This document shows, piece by piece, positions 1-5,531 of a DNA stretch of 6,444 nucleotides. The stretch lies in the NCBI GenBank assembly GCA_937874755.1, contig CALNBC010000288.1, forward strand, positions 1 to 6,444, read 5' to 3'. The position numbers were made by a program, and so were the translations under genes. The DNA is from an uncultured Clostridia bacterium. GTDB lineage: Bacteria; Bacillota; Clostridia; Christensenellales; CALWSW01. The notes under the pieces were generated by a model. It saw nothing but the letters and a program-made list of their open reading frames with translations, was not told the origin of the DNA and ran no database searches. Within the stretch, counting starts at the first letter, position 1, and every line of letters starts with the position of its first letter.

Positions 1-90
1 ACCATAAAACAGCACGGTGGGTATGATGTAATTCAGCGAAGGAAGGTGCTTGATTATCTCTATCGACATGACGACGTGCTGTTTTATGGT
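1..90. repeat. 16-base inverted repeat at the left edge (1-16 and 75-90)
   Basis: ACCATAAAACAGCACG at 1-16 is the exact reverse complement of 75-90. The repeat starts at base 1, so it may continue outside. It falls inside the HD-GYP coding region, where nothing in the family predicts such a repeat. Confidence 0.85.
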
Positions 91-1149
91 GCAGTATTCG
101 CCTTCGTTCAACTTGTCGGGCTTTACCAGTATCGATTCAGGCACGCCTATCTTGCCGATGTCGTGCAGCAGCGCGGCTTCCCGAAGGGTGGGAATCTGGC
201 TTTCGTCCATCCCCAGCTCGACGGCCAGGGTGACGACGTAATCCGCCACCTTCTGGGAATGGCTGAAGGTGAAGTGATCCTTTGCATCAATCGCGGCGGC
301 GAGGGCATAAACCGTAGTCGCACCGGGCATTTCGCTGTGCTTCTCACCGCTTTCCTTCGCGCCTGGGGTATACAGGTGGATTCTGTTCTTGCCTGCGTTT
401 TTCGCCGCTGCCTTAGCTGCATCCGCCCTGCGCACCAGTTCGTCCGCGCTTCTGGCAGTGTGGGGGAATATGCACACTCCGCCGCTTACGGTCAGGAAGC
501 GCTTGGTCTGATCTTCGTGGTGCGTAAAATCGTCTTCTATGCAGCGCCTTACGCATTCTGCAACGGTTTTTGCCCTGTGCCCATCCGTCCCGGGCAAAAA
601 TACTGCGAATTGCTGGCCGCTGTAGCGGTAACAGGCTCCCTCGAGACCGACTATGCTCTGAACCATACTGCCCACGCGGCGCAGTGCAAGGTCGCCCTCG
701 TAACAGCCGTGCATGTCGTTGTAGAGCTTAAACATGTCTATATCGAAAAGTATGAGCCCAAGGCTGCTGCCTTCGCTTTTTGCGCGAGAGACCTCGGTTT
801 CTAAATCCTCATAGAATGAGCGCCTGTTCAAAAGCGCGGTGAGCTCGTCCGTCCTCGCTTGGAGCTTCGCGCTTTCGTACATCCTCGCGTTGTCTATCGC
901 GATGGTGGTAGAGGAGCCTAGGGACAGGAGCACGTCCATATCCTCGAGGGAGTATTCATTGGTGCGCTCTGGGGGGGCCAGCAGCAACATGCCGATGAGC
1001 GAATCCCTGCATATAAGGGGGATGAATATGTTTATCTCGTATTCCCTGAGCAGTGCTTTTTCGGAGGACCACATCGAGCGAAAATACGGCAGCGTCGTGA
1101 TTTGCTTGCTTTGCAGGCAACGGTTGTTTTCCAGTAGCCAGGAGACTAT
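1..1149 (-). CDS. Continuation of the same protein: GAF end, degenerate GGDEF, HD-GYP; partial at left edge
   Basis: My own reverse-strand translation of this stretch is open from 1191 to the left edge. It continues the upstream GAF domain without loss if one base is restored near 1150 (NNP then IVSWLLENNRCLQ). In frame-restored numbering GAF ends near residue 465. GGDEF covers about 470-635: FDIDMFK at 508-514 and ND..G...GD at 517-526 match the family, but the signature reads RYSGQQF (550-554 for SGQQF) instead of GGDEF, so cyclase activity is doubtful. HD-GYP begins near 650, with FSHS at 668-671, HDIGKIGVP at 702-710 and H731. It would be a cyclic-di-GMP (or related dinucleotide) phosphodiesterase acting at the membrane. 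The expected HHE..DG.GYP lies at the edge; the last five residues, VLFYG, do not fit and come from an inverted repeat. Domain calls are strong; activity is inferred. Confidence 0.8.
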   Translation of the reverse strand, partial: MVSWLLENNRCLQSKQITTLPYFRSMWSSEKALLREYEINIFIPLICRDSLIGMLLLAPPERTNEYSLEDMDVLLSLGSSTTIAIDNARMYESAKLQARTDELTALLNRRSFYEDLETEVSRAKSEGSSLGLILFDIDMFKLYNDMHGCYEGDLALRRVGSMVQSIVGLEGACYRYSGQQFAVFLPGTDGHRAKTVAECVRRCIEDDFTHHEDQTKRFLTVSGGVCIFPHTARSADELVRRADAAKAAAKNAGKNRIHLYTPGAKESGEKHSEMPGATTVYALAAAIDAKDHFTFSHSQKVADYVVTLAVELGMDESQIPTLREAALLHDIGKIGVPESILVKPDKLNEGEYCTIKQHVVMSIEIIKHLPSLNYIIPTVLFYG

Positions 1150-2267
1150 GGGTTGTTGACGGAAATGGAAATGTCGGGATTGTCCAGCGCGTTACCCGAA
1201 TGGGCGGTGTAGTAGCACTCCCGTTCGTGGTCGCAAAGGAGCACGTACACCCCGGTCGCCTGCACACCTTCCTTGACAGCGCAGGTTATTTCAGAAAGTA
1301 TCTTGTCCAAATCGATATTGTTGGCAATTTTGACCGAGAAGTTCCTAAGTGCCTGCTTTCTGGTGAAATCAGAATTTGCGAAAAACCTATCTACCACGAA
1401 TCGGCTGAAAAGGAAGACAATCTGGAGGGCGACGCCAAAAATGAACGCGAACACCACCGCCCGCACCATTTTGAACGAACCTTCCTCGGGTATGATGGAC
1501 GCGATCACGTCGTTCACATAGGTGCTAGCAAAGGTAACGCCTATCGTGAGCAGCACAGCGATTAAGGCGAACAGCAGCCCCCTGGTCATCACGAACTTGA
1601 GGGTGAACAACCTCTTTGAATAGATGACCCGAATGAGCAGAATCGCGTTGATGAGACCTGCGACCACTTCTATCGGGTATTGGCACAAAACGGGTACCAG
1701 CTTGGTCAAATACCCCAAAAACATCAGCACGAGACCTATTATCACAGGTCGCAGGGTTTTGAGGTTAGCCTTGCCTGAGTTCATAGCCTTTTTGAGCAGC
1801 ACCATCGTACCAATGACCGTGACGAGGGTGAAGGCGATGGGAAAGACGACAGGCCAATTCAGCGTGTACGCGACGGTGTTCAGGCCGTTGCCCAAATTGA
1901 TGAGCTCGCGGTGCGAAATGTAAAGCTCGGTAAAGTTGAGACCGACGAGCACAGCGGTCAGCAAGAACCAAATCGCGCGCTTGAGTCTGCCCGGCTCGAA
2001 GTCCAGCAGGACGGTCAGAAAGTTCAGAGTCACCTGGGGAACTACAATCATAAAAGCGGTCAGGAGCATGCTCCAGAAGGCAAAACCGGGCAGCGCGTTG
2101 AGCTTCATGAGTAGGGAGGCGCCCACCCACCCGAGCAGGAAGGCAAGCACCAGCATAAAGGATTTAATGCTCCTGTCCTTCTTGGAGATGGCAAAAATCA
2201 TCAACAAAATGGCGTAGGACGCCAAAGCGATAACAGAAATGCTCCAATATACTATGCGTAAGAGCAC
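1146..2267 (-). CDS. Membrane signalling protein, N-terminal part (multi-TM sensor plus start of GAF); frameshifted
   Basis: This is the N-terminal 373 residues of a membrane-bound cyclic-di-GMP-type sensor whose remaining domains lie in another frame at 1-1149. Hydrophobic segments lie at roughly residues 5-27, 37-55, 63-88, 98-117, 135-158, 173-194, 199-216, 229-251 and 267-288. The first seven resemble the 7TM sensor region found at the N-terminus of some histidine kinases. After the last span comes VDRFFANSDFTRKQALRNFS, like the linker that follows such regions, and then a GAF domain from about residue 310 (DLDKILSEI, then VYVLL). The frame stops at TAG (1148-1146) in the middle of the GAF fold, so this is not a natural end. 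The start is GTG at 2267-2265, chosen because a perfect AAGGAGG lies five bases upstream and the first membrane span follows at once. It lies 53 bases downstream of the GH3 gene on the same strand, so cotranscription is likely. The signal sensed is unknown. Confidence 0.8.
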   Translation of the reverse strand: MLLRIVYWSISVIALASYAILLMIFAISKKDRSIKSFMLVLAFLLGWVGASLLMKLNALPGFAFWSMLLTAFMIVVPQVTLNFLTVLLDFEPGRLKRAIWFLLTAVLVGLNFTELYISHRELINLGNGLNTVAYTLNWPVVFPIAFTLVTVIGTMVLLKKAMNSGKANLKTLRPVIIGLVLMFLGYLTKLVPVLCQYPIEVVAGLINAILLIRVIYSKRLFTLKFVMTRGLLFALIAVLLTIGVTFASTYVNDVIASIIPEEGSFKMVRAVVFAFIFGVALQIVFLFSRFVVDRFFANSDFTRKQALRNFSVKIANNIDLDKILSEITCAVKEGVQATGVYVLLCDHERECYYTAHSGNALDNPDISISVNNP

Positions 2268-2272
2268 GGCGT

Positions 2273-2279
2273 CCTCCTT
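2273..2279 (-). promoter_or_regulatory. Shine-Dalgarno of the signalling gene
   Basis: Read on the minus strand the site is AAGGAGG, a perfect match to the anti-Shine-Dalgarno sequence, with a five-base spacer before GTG at 2267-2265. It decides for the non-ATG start of this gene. Confidence 0.75.
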
Positions 2280-2320
2280 TTTGCTGATTTATTGAAAAGG
2301 ATGCTGTTCAGCGCTTGGAA

Positions 2321-3976
2321 TCAGTTGAAAAAAGTGGTCGGACGGAGTTTTCGAAGGAGCTCAATAACGTCGTAGCGCGAGGGGTTGACTTTGCGGAGCG
2401 ACTTGCCGGTGGCGTTTTCGTATTCATCTATACAGCCGGAGGGCAAAATATCCACCACAAGCGGATCCCTTCCGAAGAACTGCTGCAAGTCGCCGTATTC
2501 GCACTCGAGGTACTTGAAATAGACCGATAGCTGCTCCCTGATGTTGTTTGCAGTGGATGCGGTGGAATAAACCGCATCCTCGTCCATCTCGATGTATATG
2601 TGCATGAATGGTCTTTTTTGGCTGTCGTGTTCCTTGATGGCAAAATAGCGGGAAACTTGCAATTTGGAGAGCGCGAGCGCCTCGTCAATCGTTTCGGCGG
2701 TTATCCTCGTGAACCCCGCGATGTCGATGACATTCGGAACGCGGTCGAGGTATTGCAAAAGAGGCAGGTCTATGCCGTTTTCCCGGTCCTTTTCTTTTAG
2801 GCATTTGTACATATCGCCCAGCCGATAGCGCACGAAAGCCCCGCCGTGGAGCGTGGTCAGCACCAACTCGTAGTTCTCGCCCGAGCGGATTTCGTTCATG
2901 AGCACCGTCCTGGGAACGAATTCGGGGTCCTCGGCGTTTTTGAGCATGTCCGCCTCGGGTATAAACTCGTAAAAATTGCTGTCCGGGAAGAACACTAACC
3001 CGTTGTGCGCCCAAGTTTCGGTGCCGACGATGGTCGCTTCGGCGCCGCCGGATACCTCATGGGGAGTGATGCCCCACTGGTCGCGAATCTTTTCTTTGTA
3101 GACCGCGCTGTCTGTCCCGGCGATAACCAGCCCCTTGAGGCTAAACGCGTCCGCAGGTTTGACCTTGCGCTTTTCCGCCTTTGCCCGGGCAATAGCCCTG
3201 AGCATACGCGCCGCTCCTCTGGAGGAGATGCCATCAACCTCGCGGCGCTCCTCTTCGCTTTGCGGCCGCTGCTCCCCGTGCGGTGAAGCACCGCCTTTTT
3301 GCTCCGCAAGGGAGAAACTGTCTCCCAGGCGGCAGGCAAAGCTTGCCATGCCGAAAAACAGATCTATGCCGTTCTTAAGACCCAGGCGAAGCCCGAGTTC
3401 TGCGGCGTCGGCAACGCTCATGGATTCGTGGGCGTACATCGGGGGAAGGAAGTTGAGGTCGAGATGCCCCTCGAAAATATGCGGTAGCAGCCCTGTTTCG
3501 TAAGGCAAGGGAGGCATTCCGCAAAGTATGCTGTCCCGTGGGCGAAGAGCGGTTTTGCCCCGCCCTGTGCTGGTGGAAAGCACCATGGAGGCTATTAAAT
3601 TGTTTCTGTAGGATTCCAGCATAGAAGGGGTGTAGGGGGCGTATCTCACGGGGTGATTGCCGCCCTCCCAAGCGGTGCGTATCCAAACCGAAGGTTTTTC
3701 GGGGAGCAGGTCATCCCGCTTGCTGGCGAGCATTGCCGAATAGTCGGAATAAGTGGTAAGCGGTACCGTGGCGCGGAATTCGTCTATGCTGCGCGGTGCT
3801 TTTTCAGCAAAAAAGCGCTTGCCCAGACCCGTGCGGGACAATAGGACAAGCTGCTCCATCAAAAGGCGCTCTTGCACCGTCATAAATTTGTGCATTGAAA
3901 AGTCTAAAAAACCGCAGTACTGCGCCCAAAGGTTTTTCTGGTTCGATGAGGATGAGCCGTCGTCGAAGCGCCGCAT
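2321..3976 (-). CDS. GH3-family (auxin-responsive promoter family) acyl-adenylate-type protein
   Basis: This 551-residue protein resembles the GH3 family of the ANL adenylating superfamily; plant members activate acids such as indole-3-acetate with ATP and join them to amino acids. The order of elements fits. A helical N-terminus has FRATVPLTTYSDY (67-79). A region at 98-117 corresponds to the ATP phosphate loop but is poor (TAWEGG instead of TSGT/TG), followed by VRYAPYT. SGGAEATIVGTETW (309-322) and FYEFIPEADM (335-344) match the GH3 core. RYRLGDMYKC (383-392) is A7-like and DRVPNVIDIAGFTRITAETIDEAL (411-434) is A8-like. The C-terminal lid ends in LRKVNPSRYDVIELLRKL. Residues 223-250 are a charged, low-complexity insert. 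There is no signal peptide or membrane span, so it should be cytosolic. The ATG at 3976-3974 has AAGGAAGGA seven bases upstream. Substrate is unknown and the weak P-loop leaves activity open. Family call is fairly sure, function is not. Confidence 0.75.
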   Translation of the reverse strand: MRRFDDGSSSSNQKNLWAQYCGFLDFSMHKFMTVQERLLMEQLVLLSRTGLGKRFFAEKAPRSIDEFRATVPLTTYSDYSAMLASKRDDLLPEKPSVWIRTAWEGGNHPVRYAPYTPSMLESYRNNLIASMVLSTSTGRGKTALRPRDSILCGMPPLPYETGLLPHIFEGHLDLNFLPPMYAHESMSVADAAELGLRLGLKNGIDLFFGMASFACRLGDSFSLAEQKGGASPHGEQRPQSEEERREVDGISSRGAARMLRAIARAKAEKRKVKPADAFSLKGLVIAGTDSAVYKEKIRDQWGITPHEVSGGAEATIVGTETWAHNGLVFFPDSNFYEFIPEADMLKNAEDPEFVPRTVLMNEIRSGENYELVLTTLHGGAFVRYRLGDMYKCLKEKDRENGIDLPLLQYLDRVPNVIDIAGFTRITAETIDEALALSKLQVSRYFAIKEHDSQKRPFMHIYIEMDEDAVYSTASTANNIREQLSVYFKYLECEYGDLQQFFGRDPLVVDILPSGCIDEYENATGKSLRKVNPSRYDVIELLRKLRPTTFFN

Positions 3977-4093
3977 ACTGTAGTCCTTCCTTCAAGAGCG
4001 ATATGACTATGCCAGAGCTTTGTTCATAAAAAGTTTACAATTGAGCACAAGGTTAAACTGGAGTTAAATCTGCCACAAAACACGAAAAATATG

Positions 4094-4102
4094 ATTCTAG
4101 CA
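4094..4102 (-). promoter_or_regulatory. Candidate extended -10 promoter for the GH3 gene
   Basis: On the minus strand the site reads TGC then TAGAAT, an extended -10 with five of six consensus bases. No good -35 lies 16-18 bases upstream, which extended -10 promoters can tolerate. A start near 4087 would give a leader of about 110 bases before the GH3 ATG. A weaker alternative is TTGTGC (4050-4045) with TATGAA (4028-4023), 16 bases apart. Inference from sequence only. Confidence 0.35.
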
Positions 4103-4138
4103 AATTGTCTTCGCGAATTCCGCCCGTTGCTTTAGAAT
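4094..4138. repeat. Imperfect inverted repeat overlapping the GH3 -10 candidate
   Basis: ATTCTAGCAA (4094-4103) can pair with TTGC-TT-TAGAAT (4127-4138): ten pairs with a two-base bulge, and TTCGCGAA inside the loop region. One arm is the candidate extended -10 of the GH3 gene, so the dyad could be an operator; it could also fold in RNA made from further upstream. Confidence 0.4.
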
Positions 4139-4160
4139 ACACTCTGAATAAATCCACAAA

Positions 4161-4182
4161 ATTATACAATATGTTGTATAAT
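4161..4182. repeat. Perfect palindrome with 9-bp arms (operator-like)
   Basis: ATTATACAA (4161-4169) and TTGTATAAT (4174-4182) are exact inverted copies around TATG. Each arm carries a consensus TATAAT hexamer, one per strand and facing apart, though neither has a good -35. The inner core ACAATATGTTGT resembles the second palindrome 32 bp away, which suggests a regulator binding site rather than a terminator, as no T-run follows. Confidence 0.55.
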
Positions 4183-4197
4183 AAAGAAGCTGTATAT

Positions 4198-4209
4198 ACA
4201 ACATGTTGA
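4198..4209. repeat. Second operator-like palindrome, related to the one at 4161-4182
   Basis: CAACATGTTG (4199-4208) is a perfect ten-base palindrome. With one flanking base each side, ACAACATGTTGA matches ten of twelve bases of ACAATATGTTGT at 4166-4177. The centres are 32 bp apart, about three helical turns, and the self-complementary TGTATATACA (4191-4200) lies between them. Confidence 0.5.
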
Positions 4210-4322
4210 CCAGTGTAATTATCTTGGACATTAAAGACAAATCTGTCGATATTTGCGATTGTCGAGCTGATTTTACCACCAAAAAAGGCAATTTTCAACT
4301 AAAATAGCGCGTAGATGTTCGT

Positions 4323-4335
4323 CAATGTAACATTG
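4323..4335. repeat. Short dyad upstream of the DegV promoter
   Basis: CAATGT and ACATTG are perfect six-base arms around a single A. The dyad ends about 48 bases upstream of the candidate -35 for the DegV gene. It could be a regulator half-site pair, but a dyad this short in AT-rich DNA can arise by chance. Confidence 0.3.
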
Positions 4336-4382
4336 TGGAAGAAGTTTTAGACGATATTACTTGTCGATATTCATACAAAGGG

Positions 4383-4411
4383 TTGAATAAAACTGATATG
4401 TATTGTAAAAT
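4383..4411 (+). promoter_or_regulatory. Candidate sigma-A-type promoter for the DegV gene
   Basis: TTGAAT (4383-4388, four of six -35 bases) is followed at the ideal 17-base spacing by TAAAAT (4406-4411, five of six -10 bases). Transcription would start near 4418, giving a leader of about 78 bases before the ATG at 4496. Confidence 0.5.
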
Positions 4412-4495
4412 CCTGGTAGTACCTGGCGCATTTTGAACAATCTTTATTTCGTATACACATTCCATTCTCACAAAGCTTTAAAGGCAGGGCTGATT

Positions 4496-5404
4496 ATGTC
4501 TGTCAAAATCATCGCTGATTCCGGCTGCGACCTGACTGTCGAGTGCGCCGAGAGCGCAGGTATAGAGCTCGTGCCCTTTCACGTACAATTTTATGAGGAA
4601 GGAAACGTTGTCGAGTACACCTATGATGAGGATATTAGCGCAGAGCAATTTTATTTAAAGCTTGAATCCGCGGCAGAGCAACCCAGGGCTTCCCAGCCCT
4701 CCCCACGCGAATTTTTATGCGCGTATAAGAAAAATTCCAGTTACGACGAAATAATCTGCCTCACGGTTACCTCACGAATGGCAAACACATTAGACTCCGC
4801 CAAGACCGCCGCCGCGCTTTACGCAGATGAAAGGGCAAGAACGGGCGGCGGTCATATGCCTGTTATACGCGCCTTTGACACACAGAATTGTTCCGGTGGG
4901 GCCACCTTGCTCGCGCTGCATGCAGCTCAAATGGCAAAAGACGGCAAAAATTCTGCGGAGATAATCGCTTCGCTCACGAAGCTGCGCTCAAGGGTGATGA
5001 CTCTCTTCGTGCTGGACACTTACCATTACGCGCTCAAAGCAGGCAGAACGGGGGGAATCAAACCCAGGCTGGGCGAAATTCTGGGGATAAAACCCGTTTT
5101 CACCTTTGCGGACGGTTTCGCCAGGGACGAGGATTTTATAAAAAGCGGCAGCAGAGTCAATCAATGGATGGTCGATGCTTACCGCAAAAAAGCATGGGAA
5201 GGCTCAACCGCTGTGATTTTTCACGCGCTGGCTGCGGAGCGCGCCCAAGAACTCGAAAGGGAACTCAAAGCAAGCTTTGCGGACATCGAAACGCTGATAC
5301 TGCCCGTTGGGGCGTTCGTCGGCGTTTTCACCGGTCCTGGGTGCCTGGGGTTGTCCTTCTTTATGGGTGAGGAACTGTGCAAAGAAAGCGTTGCAAGCGG
5401 CTGA
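4496..5404 (+). CDS. DegV family protein (FakB-like fatty-acid-binding)
   Basis: A 302-residue cytosolic protein of normal DegV length. DegV/FakB proteins hold a fatty acid and present it to the kinase FakA for phosphorylation. Matching elements in order are IIADSGCDLT near the N-terminus, SQPSPREF (66-73), SRMANTLDSAKTAA (93-106), DTQNCSGGATLLALHAA in mid-protein, LKAGRTGGIKPRLGEILGIKPVF, and VGVFTGPGCLGLSFF near the C-terminus. Three spots differ from the usual family wording: LSGT is MANT (95-98), TSQP is ASQP (65-68), and the H of GTHTGPG is F278. These lie around the lipid carboxylate site in FakB structures, so ligand choice may differ. The start is ATG 4496 because the homology begins there; the frame extends upstream only to a TTG. 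The ribosome site is weak (GGCAGGG, six bases away). It has its own promoter and ends at the terminator at 5442. No FakA gene is in view. Confidence 0.88.
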   Translation: MSVKIIADSGCDLTVECAESAGIELVPFHVQFYEEGNVVEYTYDEDISAEQFYLKLESAAEQPRASQPSPREFLCAYKKNSSYDEIICLTVTSRMANTLDSAKTAAALYADERARTGGGHMPVIRAFDTQNCSGGATLLALHAAQMAKDGKNSAEIIASLTKLRSRVMTLFVLDTYHYALKAGRTGGIKPRLGEILGIKPVFTFADGFARDEDFIKSGSRVNQWMVDAYRKKAWEGSTAVIFHALAAERAQELERELKASFADIETLILPVGAFVGVFTGPGCLGLSFFMGEELCKESVASG

Positions 5405-5441
5405 TATAGGCGTTTTTGCAAGGAAGTACCCATTTGCGCGC

Positions 5442-5473
5442 AAAAGGCTCTGCGGTTTAGCAGAGCCTTTTTT
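5442..5473 (+). terminator. Rho-independent terminator, likely bidirectional
   Basis: AAAAGGCTCTGC (5442-5453) pairs exactly with GCAGAGCCTTTT (5460-5471) around GGTTTA, and the T-run extends to 5473. It lies 38 bases after the DegV stop. On the minus strand the A-run at 5442-5445 becomes a short T-run, so the hairpin can also end the convergent SPOCS-LysM transcript, whose stop is at 5532. The palindrome TTTGCGCGCAAA (5433-5444) adjoins its left side. Confidence 0.88.
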
Positions 5474-5531
5474 AATGGGGTCACAGAATTTTTGCCATTT
5501 AATAACGGGACTTTCTACTTATTTCAATACT

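Larger units (their letters stand above)
3977..4495. other. AT-rich divergent intergenic region with promoters and dyads
   Basis: About 520 bases separate the divergent GH3 and DegV genes. The stretch is markedly more AT-rich than the flanking genes, and I see no credible gene in it: the short open frames on the minus strand start with TTG, lack a ribosome site and have no recognisable product. It holds a candidate promoter for each gene, a 9-bp-arm palindrome (4161-4182), a second related palindrome (4199-4208), an imperfect stem-loop (4094-4138), a 13-base dyad (4323-4335), and three copies of CGATATT (4247-4253, 4352-4358, 4365-4371). I recognise no known riboswitch. Confidence 0.6.

Noticed and set aside
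46..804. Long open frame of 252 codons on the plus strand
   Set aside because: It is antisense to the GGDEF/HD-GYP coding region, which has clear family motifs on the minus strand; the plus-strand product resembles nothing.
1140..1160. Programmed -1 ribosomal frameshift in the signalling gene
   Set aside because: The bases before the stop (AAC AAC CCA TAG) do not form an X-XXY-YYZ slippery heptamer, and I see no clear stimulatory hairpin just after; an indel at the C-run is simpler.
1200..1565. Plus-strand open frame of 121 codons
   Set aside because: Antisense shadow of the membrane and GAF region of the signalling gene; no ribosome site or recognisable motif.
3135..3503. Plus-strand 122-codon frame opposite the GH3 gene
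   Set aside because: Antisense shadow; the minus strand carries the GH3 motifs continuously through this region.
4053..4298. Minus-strand 81-codon frame in the intergenic region
   Set aside because: Starts with TTG, has no Shine-Dalgarno, AT-driven composition and no recognisable domain; it also covers the palindromes and the GH3 promoter candidate.
4433..4495. Upstream in-frame extension of the DegV gene from a TTG
   Set aside because: DegV homology begins at MSVKIIADS (ATG 4496), the extra 21 residues fit no family text, and the candidate promoter leaves the ATG as the natural start.
3977..4495. Riboswitch or T-box leader in the long intergenic region
   Set aside because: I looked for conserved T-box, purine, SAM, TPP and c-di-GMP aptamer wording by eye and saw none; the leaders implied by the candidate promoters are short.
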